Positions 16,974 to 26,575 of a DNA stretch of 64,000 bases are shown here, piece after piece (positions within the stretch are counted from its first letter, which is position 1; each line of letters starts with the position of its first letter). Origin of the DNA: Litoribacter populi (lineage in GTDB: Bacteria > Bacteroidota > Bacteroidia > Cytophagales > Cyclobacteriaceae); NCBI RefSeq assembly GCF_007483685.1, contig NZ_VMKN01000001.1, positions 3,228,143 to 3,292,142 on the forward strand, given 5' to 3'. The position numbers were made by a program, and so were the translations under genes. The notes under the pieces were generated by a model, which did no database searches, was not told the DNA's origin, and was given only the letters and a program-made list of their open reading frames with translations.

Positions 16974-17513
16974 TTAATTTTCCAATTTGGTGGGAAGGGG
17001 CTTTCCGTCGGGAATGAAGCTCATGGAAACCGAATTTACGCAATGCCGTACGTTTTTGTCGGTGAACCTTTCCCCTTCGAATACGTGCCCTAGGTGACCA
17101 TCACAGTTGGCGCACAGGATTTCAACCCTTCGACCATCTGGGTCCGTTTTCTTGGTTACGGCTCCTTCAATTTCATCGTCAAAAGCCGGCCATCCACAGT
17201 GCCCGTCAAATTTATCGTCTGACTTATAAAGTGGTGCGTTGCATTGCCTGCAGATATAGGTTCCGGCTTCATAATGGTTGTCATACTCTCCGGAAAACGG
17301 CCTTTCAGTACCTTTTTTCCTAATTACATATTCCTCCATATCATTGAGCACATTGAACGGGTTATTTTTCCCGTCCTTGACGATAAGTTTCTCTTCTTTC
17401 TGTTCAGACATAGTCTCAGTTTTGGTTTGCTTACTTTCTTTTTCCTGTGCACAGGCAGTGAAGGCCACATACACGAGCAACATGGTGAGAATAATATATG
17501 TTTTCATGTTCAA
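16974..17513 (-). CDS. msrB: Peptide-methionine (R)-S-oxide reductase, lipoprotein form
   Basis: A 179-residue protein that reduces methionine-R-sulfoxide in oxidised proteins. A lipoprotein signal (lipobox FTAC, Cys about 21) places it in the cell envelope. Structural zinc is bound by CRQC and [14 protein letters not shown] and the catalytic cysteine in [11 protein letters not shown] are the family signatures. It begins at 17513, or two codons later at a second ATG. It is a single gene, convergent with the membrane-protein gene. Confidence 0.92.
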   Translation of the reverse strand: MNMKTYIILTMLLVYVAFTACAQEKESKQTKTETMSEQKEEKLIVKDGKNNPFNVLNDMEEYVIRKKGTERPFSGEYDNHYEAGTYICRQCNAPLYKSDDKFDGHCGWPAFDDEIEGAVTKKTDPDGRRVEILCANCDGHLGHVFEGERFTDKNVRHCVNSVSMSFIPDGKPLPTKLEN

Positions 17514-17817
17514 TTTTCCTTATAAGAAAGTAACAAGGATTGGAGAAGGAAGGTTTTAGAGGAAGTACAAAGACGAAATACGAAGTACGAAGGAGTCCGG
17601 ATCAAAAGGGACACAGAGTTACTCAGAGTTTTAATAGAGTTTCGCAGAGTTTCCTTTTCCGTGAAGGATTTAATTTTAAAAAAAAGGTCAAGTAAAATCA
17701 GGACGTGTCAGATTGTACCCCTTGGTATATGGTATCATTTAAAAGGACCATGCATTAGGTACACAAACACTTTTACCCAAACCAAGTTAATCCTTTCTCA
17801 AACCAATAGAAACCAAC
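17514..17817. other. Intergenic region holding two repeat families
   Basis: It contains a TACGAAGT-type stretch (about 17562-17591) directly followed by a CACAGAG-type stretch (17608-17654). No gene was seen. Confidence 0.6.
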
Positions 17818-18030
17818 ATGATAAGATCCGGCAGTAAGGTAAAATGGAAGTGGGGAAAGGATTATGCCCATGGAAAAGTCACAGAAACTTTTGATGAAGC
17901 GGTGACCAAAACTATAAAGGGCTCCAAAATCACCCGTAAAGGTGAAAAAGGCAACAAAGCGCTTTTAATCCAGCAGGAGGATGGAAATATGGTGCTCAAG
18001 CTCGAGGATGAAGTGGAGAGGGATGGGTAA
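17818..18030 (+). CDS. Tudor-like small protein (DUF2945 / HVA1 family)
   Basis: A 70-residue protein. The pattern GSKVKWKWGKDYAHGKVTET, then KGSKITRKGEKGNKALLIQQEDG and a C-terminal KLEDEVE, is the DUF2945 (hypervirulence-associated TUDOR) signature: a small beta-barrel expected to bind nucleic acid or protein. The cellular role is not known. It stands alone. Confidence 0.82.
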   Translation: MIRSGSKVKWKWGKDYAHGKVTETFDEAVTKTIKGSKITRKGEKGNKALLIQQEDGNMVLKLEDEVERDG

Positions 18031-18034
18031 AGTT

Positions 18035-18060
18035 GGAAGACCGAAGACCGAAGACCGAAC
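18035..18060. repeat. GACCGAAG-type short tandem repeat
   Basis: Three 8-base units (AGACCGAA) immediately after the stop of the Tudor-like gene. It is related to the stretches at 20957-21008 and 37287-37320. Confidence 0.7.
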
Positions 18061-18292
18061 AGTTGAGAGGCTGCGGATTTTTCCACGTTCAGAATAAAAA
18101 GATCACCCTGAAAAGTGGCTATTGGGACAAAATGAGCTTTTTAAGGCTACACGGGTTGTCGGTGACAGGATAATGCAAATACTATAAGGTGGGCGAAATT
18201 GATACCTTATTAAATAAGCCCTTGAGGATTTTTTGAATAAATAAAATTGTATTACATTTAATTAATTTTATAGTCCATTTTAAATTGACAAG

Positions 18293-19444
18293 ATGAAAAG
18301 CCTTCTAGTTAGTACTTTTTTTTTGGTATTATTTTCATGCGGCGAAAAAACAGCCTCCATAAAAACTGCAAATCTCTCCGATTTCGAAAGCGGACAGATT
18401 ATTATTGTTAAACCTACTGACAGCAAAAATTTAAAGTTCAACGGGATAGTAGAATCCGATTCCGGAAAATACTTTGTCAGTGAATTAACCAACAAATATG
18501 AGCTTTATGATTTTGAGACAGGCCTAAGAAAATTTTCTTTTCAAATTCCGTTTGACGGCCCAGAAGCGATGAAAAGGGTTATGTCTGGTACAGCCATAAC
18601 CCCAGCCGGAGAGTACGTTGTATTTAATCAAATTGGTCAATTTCATAGCTATGCAAACGGAAGTTTAAACCGAAATATCCAAATCAACCTATCGAAAATT
18701 ACCAAAGATAAATTTACCCAAATTTCAAAAGGAATAGGAAATCTCACCAAACTAGGCACTGGAAATTATCAAGTTGTTTTAAACCCTTTTGATATGATGG
18801 ATCCTAATGGAGGTTTTGATACTGGATTTAGTGCTTGGGTATTTCAAATTGATATAGAAAATGGAATTAGCTGCGTTTCAGATTTTTTTTCGCCATTTGA
18901 TGAATCCTTTCATGACAGTCCTTCTGCAACATTGACTCTAGGAGCGATAAATACTGATCAAGAAGAATATTGGTTTATGTTTGCCTTATCAGACTCAGTT
19001 TATCGGATAGAAGATTGCAAGATTGTTCAAAAACAAAAATTGAACAGTCTTAAGGAAAGCACCTACTACCCTGATGTAGTTACAAGAAATGGTAGAAGTG
19101 CCCAATGGAATCCCAATCCCAAAAATCATAAAAACATCAAACTTTTTTATGATAGCAAAACCTCAACTTATTTCAGGGTGGTAGAACTTCCAAAAAAGAT
19201 AAGTGAAGAAGATATTAAAGCGATAGAACTCAGAACAGCATCAAAAATGAAATCCGACTATCAAATCCTCATCTATGATCAGCAATGGAATTTAGGGTCT
19301 ATCTTAAATTTCACTGTACCCGAGGAGAATCATTTGGAGAGCTGCTTTGTGCATGAAGGCATTTTTTACTTGAACCAGCCTAATCAGAATAATGAGGATG
19401 AGTATGTACTAATAAAATATGACCTGACAAAAACTACAATTTAA
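18293..19444 (+). CDS. Lipoprotein of unknown function (possibly DUF4221-like)
   Basis: A 383-residue protein with a lipoprotein signal (lipobox LFSC, Cys about 16). The remainder has repeated strand-turn patterns (for example FVSELTNKYELYDFETG, LKFNGIVESDSGKY), suggesting a beta-propeller-like fold as in Bacteroidota DUF4221 lipoproteins. That assignment is from general resemblance only. It is followed by a strong bidirectional terminator. Confidence 0.6.
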   Translation: MKSLLVSTFFLVLFSCGEKTASIKTANLSDFESGQIIIVKPTDSKNLKFNGIVESDSGKYFVSELTNKYELYDFETGLRKFSFQIPFDGPEAMKRVMSGTAITPAGEYVVFNQIGQFHSYANGSLNRNIQINLSKITKDKFTQISKGIGNLTKLGTGNYQVVLNPFDMMDPNGGFDTGFSAWVFQIDIENGISCVSDFFSPFDESFHDSPSATLTLGAINTDQEEYWFMFALSDSVYRIEDCKIVQKQKLNSLKESTYYPDVVTRNGRSAQWNPNPKNHKNIKLFYDSKTSTYFRVVELPKKISEEDIKAIELRTASKMKSDYQILIYDQQWNLGSILNFTVPEENHLESCFVHEGIFYLNQPNQNNEDEYVLIKYDLTKTTI

Positions 19445-19470
19445 AATTACCTCTTTCAATAAGCGGAACA

Positions 19471-19500
19471 AAAAAAGGCAGCCGTATAGCTGCCTTTTTT
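19471..19500. terminator. Strong bidirectional terminator
   Basis: Perfect 12-bp stem AAAAAAGGCAGC / GCTGCCTTTTTT with loop CGTATA, between convergent genes ending at 19444 and 19512. Confidence 0.92.
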
Positions 19501-19511
19501 AAACTTATCTT

Positions 19512-20309
19512 TTATTTTGCCCCCATTTCTGAAAGCTTGGCTTTTTGGCTTCCCAGTTTGATGTTATCAAACATAATTACCCTAACATCCGTGTCTGTTG
19601 TTCTTTTAGCCCAGGAGGCTTTGTAGATTCCCACCTTCCATCGAGGCAAGGGAAGCTTATACATATTGCCCCCTTTATGGGTTAGCACCTTTTTGCCATT
19701 TTGCCAAACCTCCAGCAACCCATCGGTACCTGGGGAATGGACAATATGAAACACAAAGTGGTGCCAGGTATCCTTTTGTAGTGCTCCAAGATCAAAATCT
19801 TTTCTGGAATCTTTTGTATTACCAGATTTAACCAAAAATCTGTCATTTTGAATTCTTATAGTGGTGGCAGGGCTTCCTCCCCCTTCTTGGTGCCACTGAG
19901 AGATGATGTCGTTATCCTTGTCTTTTTTAAAGCCCGAAGAAGGAACATACAAGGAGTAAGAATACCATCTGTCTTTATTAGACTGAGCAGGGAAGAGAAC
20001 TTCAGCCCTTTTTCCACCGCTTACGATTGGATCTTTGTATCTTAATTCAAACCTTCCGCCCTTATTTGATTTGTCCTTGGGATCCTGTATCGTTCTAAAG
20101 GAATGGCTGGCAGGTAACTGTCTGTGCACTTGCCCGAATGGATTGCTTCCTTCAAAATTTTCATGAACAAGAACATTGGCGGAAGTTGACCTTAGGGCTG
20201 CCATTTCTTCCGTAAAATCTTCTTGGCCTGTTGTATCGCAGGATACCAATGCTACACCAAATAAAGATAAGGTTAGCAAAAACGAAAATTTGGTTTTTAA
20301 TCTACTCAT
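19512..20309 (-). CDS. Polysaccharide lyase lipoprotein (heparin-lyase-like, PF14099 type)
   Basis: A 265-residue protein with lipobox LVSC (Cys about 24) and a beta-jelly-roll lyase domain. Seen: SGGKRAEVLFP (typical RxE motif of the family), RWYSYSLYVPSS, ISQWHQEGGGSPATTI, TWHHFVFHIVHS and YKASWAKRTTDTDVRVIMFDNI. Such enzymes cleave uronic-acid-containing polysaccharides by beta-elimination at the cell surface. The exact substrate (glucuronan, alginate or other) cannot be told. It is not in a SusCD locus here. Confidence 0.75.
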   Translation of the reverse strand: MSRLKTKFSFLLTLSLFGVALVSCDTTGQEDFTEEMAALRSTSANVLVHENFEGSNPFGQVHRQLPASHSFRTIQDPKDKSNKGGRFELRYKDPIVSGGKRAEVLFPAQSNKDRWYSYSLYVPSSGFKKDKDNDIISQWHQEGGGSPATTIRIQNDRFLVKSGNTKDSRKDFDLGALQKDTWHHFVFHIVHSPGTDGLLEVWQNGKKVLTHKGGNMYKLPLPRWKVGIYKASWAKRTTDTDVRVIMFDNIKLGSQKAKLSEMGAK

Positions 20310-21135
20310 GTTCTAAATAATTTAATTGCTGGGGATATTTATTCTTTGACCGGGATTCACATCATTTTTCCAATTCCGATGAGAGGGCCAAAGCCAAATT
20401 CCATTCCCAGAAAATTAAATGAAATTTAGACTATAGAAGAAAAAATATGATTTTACCAATATAATACAGCCCTTTTCCTCTGATTATGAGATTTTTACCA
20501 TAAAAAATTAACCTTTACAAATTGTTCGAAGGACATTAGGCCTAGCCAGGCTTTTAAAAGGTATTTACTATTAAGAATAATTATGTATGACAAAATAAAT
20601 AATAACAGATTTATTTAAATATTTAATATAACTTATTGCATAAGGTAAATATTCTATTGTTTCAGGATGAAAATCACCAATAATTAAAAAAACTTAAATT
20701 TTGTGATGAAAAGTTCATATTAGTAAATGAACGACCATTCAAGACTAATCAATCAATTAACATACATTTTGCTCGGAAAACCAATAACCATTATATCCGT
20801 TAAAATTGGGGAATTCTCCTCCTCAACCTGGGGATATTTCATAGGAAATACTCAAATTTTGGGACTCATCCAACCCGACAATGGGCAAGGGTTTCGAAAA
20901 TAGTATAGCAGAATTGACAAATTCCCAACTCTTCTTTATCTTTATGTTATAAGCTGGAAGACCGGAGACCGATGACCGAAAAAGGAAGACCGGAGACCGA
21001 AAGAGACGTTCTAGGAAATTTACCGAATTAGCGTTCCCCGATTTTTTTAAAAGTTGCCGCCAAAATGAATGCGTCCTTGCGTAAATAAGCAGCTGAATTA
21101 CAGTGTTATATTTTTAGCCTTAACCTTTCATAACT
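20310..21135. other. Long AT-rich intergenic region
   Basis: About 825 bases between the divergent lyase and helicase genes. No credible gene was seen. A GACCGGAGACCGAAG-type repeat lies at 20957-21008. The rest is AT-rich with homopolymer runs and presumably holds the promoters of both genes; an unannotated RNA cannot be excluded. Confidence 0.5.
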
Positions 21136-23400
21136 ATGCAACAGCCGGATTTATCCAACCAGCATTTTCAAATGGCCGTACAGTTTGTCAATCAAACGGC
21201 CCAACATCTGTTTCTGACCGGCAAGGCAGGAACGGGAAAAACGACTTTCCTCAAGTATATCAAAGCCAGCAGTCCCAAGCAAATGGTAGTAGTAGCCCCC
21301 ACCGGGGTGGCCGCCATCAATGCAGGCGGGGTGACGATCCACTCCCTTTTCCAGCTGCCCTTCGGATCCTTTATCCCAGGTGACGAAAACCTGTCCGGCA
21401 TGGGCAGCAATTTCTTCAATCGAAAAAGCCTGCTCCAGCACCTCAGGCTTTCCCGTGCCAAGCGGGAACTGATGCAGGAACTGGAACTCCTGGTGATCGA
21501 CGAGGTATCCATGGTGAGAGCTGATCTGCTGGATGCCATGGATATGGTGTTGAGGCACGTGAGAAAAGCTCCCTACAAGCCATTTGGCGGTATTCAGATG
21601 CTTTTTATTGGCGATCTGTTTCAGTTACCTCCGGTGGTCAAGGATACAGAGCAACGGGTCCTAAGCCGATATTATGAAAGCCCCATGTTTTTCCATGCTA
21701 AGGCCCTCCGGGAAAACCCGCCTATTTATTTAGAACTGAAAAAAATCTACCGGCAAAGCGACGAAACCTTCATCAAGCTGCTCAACAACCTGCGCAACAA
21801 CCAGCCTACCAGGGAGGATATGGCTTTGTTGAGGACATTTTATAAGCCCAATTTCAAACCCACCACCAAGGGGGAATACATTACCCTGACCTCCCACAAC
21901 GCCAAGGCGGATGTCATCAACCGGCAGGAACTGAAAAAACTGCCCGGCAGGCTATACGAATTCGAGGCTAAGATAGAAGGTGAATTTAATGAGAATGCCC
22001 TGCCCGCGGAAAAGGTACTCCAGCTCAAAGAAGGCGCCCAAGTCATGTTTATCCGCAACGATAATGGGGAGAAGCGCCGTTTTTATAACGGCAAAACCGG
22101 CACCATCAGCAGCATCAAGGGTGATGAAATCCACGTGGTCTTTCCCCATGAGCCCGGAGAGCTGCTGGTGGAAAAGCAAGTTTGGGAAAACGTGCGATAT
22201 GAATACGACGCCGAAAAAGAACAGGTGGTAGAGGAACTGAAAGGCTCCTTTACCCAATATCCTCTGCGGCTGGCCTGGGCCATCACCATCCACAAAAGCC
22301 AGGGCCTCACCTTTGCCAAGGCCATCGTGGATGCCGGGGAGTCCTTTGCAGCCGGACAGGTCTACGTAGCCCTCAGCCGCCTGCAATCCCTGGAAGGCCT
22401 GGTTCTCCAGTCTCCCATCCATGCCGATTGCATCAGTACCGATCAGGAGGCCTTGGCCTTTGCTAATACAGAACCGGAGCGTTCTGATTTGGAAGAACGG
22501 CTGAAAGTTGCCCAAAAGCATTTTGTGCATGATTCCCTGCTACAGGTTTTCAGCTGGCACAAGTTGGCCGAAAAGGTAGAGGAATTCCATCTAGACCTGC
22601 CCACAAGAAGGATCCCCCTTGAGGAAGAAGCCCTGCGTATATCCCAAGGACTTTTCCTTCAGGCAGTGGAGTTTCAGGAAGTAGGCGAAAAATTCACCAG
22701 GCAACTCGAGCAACTGCTCCCAAAAGCCGAAGCGGACCATTATACCACCATCCATGAGCGAGTACTTGCCGCTACGGATTATTTCGAATCCAACCTGCAG
22801 GAAAAGATGCTGCAGCCACTCAAGGAGCATATCGAGGCCTTGAAATCCCAACCAAAAAAAGCCAAACGACACCTCCAAGAATTGGAGAGCCTATTGCAAA
22901 GGCTTCAGTCCAAAAGCAAGAAACTACAGCAAATGACGCAAATCAGCAAAGGGTTGACCCAAGGAGGACAGCCCGGGGAGCTGCTGGACCAAATTGCTGC
23001 CGAAAAGCTAAAATCAAGCACGGCTACCAACCAAAAGCCTATCCAGAAGCAGCCCTTCCGAGAAAAGAGGCCTAAAGGCAAAAAACCGTTAAAAGGTGAT
23101 TCTATGCGCCTTTCCCTTCAGCTGTATCGGGTAGGGAAAAGCATTGCCGAAATTGCAACCGAAAGAGGGCTGGTGACCGGCACGATAGAAAGTCATCTAA
23201 TTTCATTCATTCCAACCGGAGAAGTCAAGTTGGATGAGTTTGTTTCGCAGGACAAAAAGGAATCCATTCTCGCAGTAATTCAGGAGGCCAAGGAAGAGTT
23301 GAAAAGTTCTGAAATACGGGAAATCCTTGGAGAGAAATACAGCTTTGCCGAAATCCGGGCCGTCATGGCCTCCCTACCAAAGCTGGTCTCAGAGGGATAG
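21136..23400 (+). CDS. Pif1/RecD-like DNA helicase with C-terminal helix-turn-helix
   Basis: A 754-residue superfamily 1B helicase. Walker A is FLTGKAGTGKTTFLK (about 29-43) and Walker B is LLVIDEVSMVRADLLDAMD. Further motifs include GDLFQLPPV, and near residue 385 the UvrD_C_2-type AITIHKSQGLTFAKAIVD with YVALSRL. The middle (about 450-630) is helical and lysine-rich. The C-terminus has an HTH_40-like domain (RLSLQLYRVGKSIAEIATERG). Such proteins unwind 5'-3' at G-quadruplexes or stalled forks. Its third positions look more G+C-rich than those of the flanking hypothetical genes. It is preceded and followed by repeat stretches. Confidence 0.88.
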   Translation: MQQPDLSNQHFQMAVQFVNQTAQHLFLTGKAGTGKTTFLKYIKASSPKQMVVVAPTGVAAINAGGVTIHSLFQLPFGSFIPGDENLSGMGSNFFNRKSLLQHLRLSRAKRELMQELELLVIDEVSMVRADLLDAMDMVLRHVRKAPYKPFGGIQMLFIGDLFQLPPVVKDTEQRVLSRYYESPMFFHAKALRENPPIYLELKKIYRQSDETFIKLLNNLRNNQPTREDMALLRTFYKPNFKPTTKGEYITLTSHNAKADVINRQELKKLPGRLYEFEAKIEGEFNENALPAEKVLQLKEGAQVMFIRNDNGEKRRFYNGKTGTISSIKGDEIHVVFPHEPGELLVEKQVWENVRYEYDAEKEQVVEELKGSFTQYPLRLAWAITIHKSQGLTFAKAIVDAGESFAAGQVYVALSRLQSLEGLVLQSPIHADCISTDQEALAFANTEPERSDLEERLKVAQKHFVHDSLLQVFSWHKLAEKVEEFHLDLPTRRIPLEEEALRISQGLFLQAVEFQEVGEKFTRQLEQLLPKAEADHYTTIHERVLAATDYFESNLQEKMLQPLKEHIEALKSQPKKAKRHLQELESLLQRLQSKSKKLQQMTQISKGLTQGGQPGELLDQIAAEKLKSSTATNQKPIQKQPFREKRPKGKKPLKGDSMRLSLQLYRVGKSIAEIATERGLVTGTIESHLISFIPTGEVKLDEFVSQDKKESILAVIQEAKEELKSSEIREILGEKYSFAEIRAVMASLPKLVSEG

Positions 23401-23408
23401 TGGGAAGT

Positions 23409-23480
23409 GGGATGACGGATGAAGGATGACGGATGACCGATGACGGATGGCGGATGGCGGATGGCGGATGGCGGATGCGG
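23409..23480. repeat. GACGGATG / GGCGGATG degenerate tandem repeat
   Basis: About nine units of 7-8 bases (GACGGATGA, then GGCGGAT repeated) starting a few bases after the helicase stop. It has no CRISPR-like spacer structure. Confidence 0.8.
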
Positions 23481-23632
23481 TTAAGTAGAAACTGATCAAT
23501 AATCAGTTAGGTTTTGTCGTCTACTGGTGGTTATATATAAAAAATAAGGAATTTAGATGGATGAATGATGATTTTTAAAGTACTTTCCTTATTATTATCG
23601 TTCCTTTTAGTGGAAAATTACCACCTAATCTT

Positions 23633-24526
23633 ATGGAACAAAACATCGTCACTGACCTCCTCCTCCCCCTTGCCCTGGCTATAGTCATGCTCGGCATGGG
23701 GCTAAACCTGGTCCCGGCTGATTTCAAAAGGATTTTTCGTAATCCAAAACCCATATCCATCGGCCTGCTCAACCAACTGCTCCTATTGCCCCTGATGGCG
23801 TTTCTACTGCTGATGCTGTTTTCCCTGAAACTGGAACTTGCTGTGGGGGTAATGTTGCTGGCAGCGTGTCCGGGCGGACCAACTTCAAACCTTTGTACGC
23901 ACCTGGCTAAAGGCGATATAGCCTTGTCAGTATCTTTGACGGCCATCACCACGGTGGTGTCCATGTTTACCATCCCCTTGATCGTCAACTTTTCCATCCT
24001 GCACTTCATGCCAGCGGGGGAAGCAGTCACTTTGCCTTTGGCTGGAACTATATTAAAATTACTTGTTATAGCCATAATCCCCATTGTCTTGGGCATGGTA
24101 ATAAGGAATTTTGCCCTTTCATGGGCACGGTTGGCAGACAGACCGGTAAAGTTTATGTCTGCTGTTTTCCTCATCGTCATCATTGCCGGGGCCATTTTGA
24201 AGGAAAGGGAACACCTGGTGGAGTATTTTATCCTGGCCGGCCCGGTCACCTTGAGCCTTAACATCATGACCCTACTGATGGGATATATGACTTCCAAAAT
24301 GTTTAGCTTGAGTTCCAAGCAGCGAATCACTGTTTCCATAGAATCCGGCATCCAAAACGGCACCCTGGCCATTACCATTGCCGCCTCCATGCTGCAGAAT
24401 ACGGCCATGACCATCCCTCCTGCCATTTACAGCCTTTTGATGTTCTTTACAGCAGGGGCTGTGATTGCCTTGGCGCTCAGGAAGAAAGAGATGGTAAAAC
24501 AGGCAGCTTCCCCTCATACCATGTAA
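23633..24526 (+). CDS. Bile acid:sodium symporter family (BASS) transporter
   Basis: A 297-residue integral membrane protein with about nine hydrophobic segments. It has the family motifs LAACPGGPTSNLCTHLAKGD (the unwound-helix sodium site) and ESGIQNGTLAITIA. Bacterial members carry organic anions such as pantoate or keto-acids; the substrate cannot be predicted here. The next gene starts one base after its stop, so co-transcription is likely. Confidence 0.9.
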   Translation: MEQNIVTDLLLPLALAIVMLGMGLNLVPADFKRIFRNPKPISIGLLNQLLLLPLMAFLLLMLFSLKLELAVGVMLLAACPGGPTSNLCTHLAKGDIALSVSLTAITTVVSMFTIPLIVNFSILHFMPAGEAVTLPLAGTILKLLVIAIIPIVLGMVIRNFALSWARLADRPVKFMSAVFLIVIIAGAILKEREHLVEYFILAGPVTLSLNIMTLLMGYMTSKMFSLSSKQRITVSIESGIQNGTLAITIAASMLQNTAMTIPPAIYSLLMFFTAGAVIALALRKKEMVKQAASPHTM

Positions 24527-24527
24527 A

Positions 24528-25280
24528 ATGAATATAAAGAAATTCCAAATTGCGCTGACCATAATCCTCCTCCTCGTTAAAGTTGAAGTCTTTGCTTGTT
24601 CTTGTATGCCTTCCTTGTTTGCTGAAAAATACGCAGAAGCGGATTTTGTTGCCCTTGCTGAGGTCTTAAAGGTCCATCCAAATGCGCCGGACTCCGATTA
24701 TTATAGTATCGAAATTGATATAAAAGAACATTTTAAAGGAAATCAGGTTAGTTCAATCTTTGTTCTTGGCAATTATCAAGGTGATTCCGGGGCTGGCTGC
24801 GGCATTTCAATTCCCCGAGGAACTATAATGATTGTTTATGCCAATAATTATCAGGAAAAACTTCAAATAAATTACTGCTCAGGAACGACCTTTATTAAAA
24901 GCTGGGACAATCAAGGTTTAAAGCGAGAATTAAAGATGTTGCATACCTTAAAGGAAAAAAGAGTTGATTTTGTCAATCAGGTAAAGTTGCATGAAATTTC
25001 AAGATGTATAAATCTTAAAAAATTTGACGGAATACGTCTAGAAAGTAATTCTTTTATTTTGTTTGAGATTTCTTTGGACCCAGACCTTCAGGCACAAAAG
25101 ATTACCCTTCTGGGGGAAAGTGGGATGGATTCTATAGTCTCAGAATTAAAGACTATGATCTCCAAAAGCAAATGGGAGATTTTATTTAACGGAAAAGAAA
25201 AGCCGGAAAAGTTACTCTATTCGGTTTTTTATTACAAAGACGAAGATTCTCAAGGTTTTCTAAGTCAGTTTGATTTATAG
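24528..25280 (+). CDS. Secreted TIMP/NTR-like domain protein 1
   Basis: A 250-residue protein. The signal peptide ends at EVFA, so the mature protein would begin CSCMPS, the Cys-x-Cys N-terminus of tissue inhibitors of metalloproteinases. Further family features: ADFVALAEV, GAGCGISIPRG and INYCSGTTFIKSW, giving the two partner cysteines for C1 and C3 at the expected places (compare CGVSL...LC...W in TIMPs). The C-terminal ~100 residues are a separate alpha/beta part. The NTR-like fold is well supported; inhibitor function is inference. It starts one base after the BASS gene. Confidence 0.75.
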   Translation: MNIKKFQIALTIILLLVKVEVFACSCMPSLFAEKYAEADFVALAEVLKVHPNAPDSDYYSIEIDIKEHFKGNQVSSIFVLGNYQGDSGAGCGISIPRGTIMIVYANNYQEKLQINYCSGTTFIKSWDNQGLKRELKMLHTLKEKRVDFVNQVKLHEISRCINLKKFDGIRLESNSFILFEISLDPDLQAQKITLLGESGMDSIVSELKTMISKSKWEILFNGKEKPEKLLYSVFYYKDEDSQGFLSQFDL

Positions 25281-25406
25281 AACAGAACTAATCACCATTT
25301 TCATTCTTATTTTGATATCTGCTCTTTCACAGTTTTTTTGAACTAAGGAATAAATTCCTGATATTATGGTTTAATTATTTGAAACAATACTCCTGCTAAT
25401 TCCCAT

Positions 25407-26090
25407 ATGAGAACTCTACATCCCTTACAGCAAAAGTTCCATAACCTATTGAGAAGCCTCCTGCAAAAAAGTGATGAAGAGGCCATAACCGAAATCAGGA
25501 ATTTCAGAGACAAGCATGAAGCAGATCCATATTTTCCCCAAATCGCCAAGGTAATAGCTCATCAGGAAGCCTTATACCTCTCCTTTACAGGTGAGCATGA
25601 CAAGTCTTTAGCTATTTACAACTCCCTTGTGGAGGAAGAGTTGAAGCGGGAAAACCCAGACAATTATTCCATTGGAGTGAATTACCTCTCCATTCTGAAG
25701 GTCCTACGGGAAGCCGGAAGGGAGAAGGAAGTGAAGGCTCTTGGAAAGGAAATACTGAAGAAGTATACCTTTGACTGGGGAGTGAACCTGAGTATTTTTC
25801 ATGACCTCATCCTTGCAGACAGCAGAGTGGATCTGGAACCCTATCGGGAAAAAACCCTGGAAATAGAAAGGGAACTTGAGCTTGAACTGGATCCGGGAAT
25901 GGATCTAGATGAAAAATTAAAGCTGCTGAAAAGCGAAAACCGTCGGGCCAACCTTGCCTACACTAAGATTATTCTTGGGAATTATGAACAGCAGGAATTG
26001 ATCCGCCGACTGCGGGAATTTGCTGATGGGGAAAGTGTGGGTTTTTACAGAAACCTGGCGGAACGGAACATAGAAAGCAAATGCCAATAA
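25407..26090 (+). CDS. Helical-repeat (TPR-like) cytosolic protein
   Basis: A 227-residue, highly charged, helix-rich protein without a signal peptide. Segments such as KVIAHQEALYLSFTGEHDKS and LSILKVLREAGREKEVKALG have the spacing of TPR hairpins, but no clear consensus unit could be counted. It lies between the two TIMP-like genes. Function unknown. Confidence 0.65.
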   Translation: MRTLHPLQQKFHNLLRSLLQKSDEEAITEIRNFRDKHEADPYFPQIAKVIAHQEALYLSFTGEHDKSLAIYNSLVEEELKRENPDNYSIGVNYLSILKVLREAGREKEVKALGKEILKKYTFDWGVNLSIFHDLILADSRVDLEPYREKTLEIERELELELDPGMDLDEKLKLLKSENRRANLAYTKIILGNYEQQELIRRLREFADGESVGFYRNLAERNIESKCQ

Positions 26091-26104
26091 CTAAAGAAAA
26101 TTAT

Positions 26105-26458
26105 ATGAAAGCATTAAAAATCATATTCAACCATAAAGAATATATTTTAGGAGTTGAAAATGGATTAACATCATTTTCAATTATCCTCAAAAATGAAGAT
26201 GAAAAAATGAGGGGTGGGCTGCATTCTCGTCTTTGGTAAAAAAGAACCTCAAGCATAAATATTTTGAAGATTATATTAATGCTGGAGACACCTTTTCCCT
26301 GGAAATAATGGACAATGTTGATGTGAGCAAAATATCCAAGCCCACCGAAAAAATTGACAAATCAGAAGACAGCAATAGGGAACTGGTACTTCCTTCAATC
26401 CAAGCTAAAAAGCTACTATAGATTAAAAGAAGAACTGGAAGAGGAAGGATTGATTTAA
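26105..26458 (+). pseudogene. Frameshifted small Bacteroidota protein
   Basis: The ATG at 26105 opens MKALKIIFNHKEYILGVENG in one frame and stops at a TAA near 26237. The likely continuation KHKYFEDYINAGDTFSLEIMDN...NRELVLPS lies in a second frame (26233-26421). The natural C-terminus YYRLKEELEEEGLI with its stop at 26456-26458 lies in a third. All three pieces run in order without gaps, which fits one ~115-residue gene with at least two frameshifts. Confidence 0.65.
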
Positions 26459-26575
26459 TAATAATCAATAAAAAGGGGCTTGACAAACCTGTGGTGGTGA
26501 TGTTTGAGGGTTAAGAAATACCTCTTCCATGAACTAAGTAAAAAGTATATTATCTTCCGTTTGAGTCAAAAAATT

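Noticed and set aside
20310-21135. Structured RNA gene in the long gap
   Set aside because: No stable conserved-looking fold or tRNA-like cloverleaf was found by eye; AT-rich composition alone is not evidence.
23409-23480. Possible CRISPR array
   Set aside because: The units are 7-8 bases, directly adjacent and degenerate; there are no spacers and no cas genes.
26504-26575. Longer start for TIMP-like protein 2
   Set aside because: The upstream 24 codons lack sense as a signal peptide; the ATG at 26576 begins a standard one.
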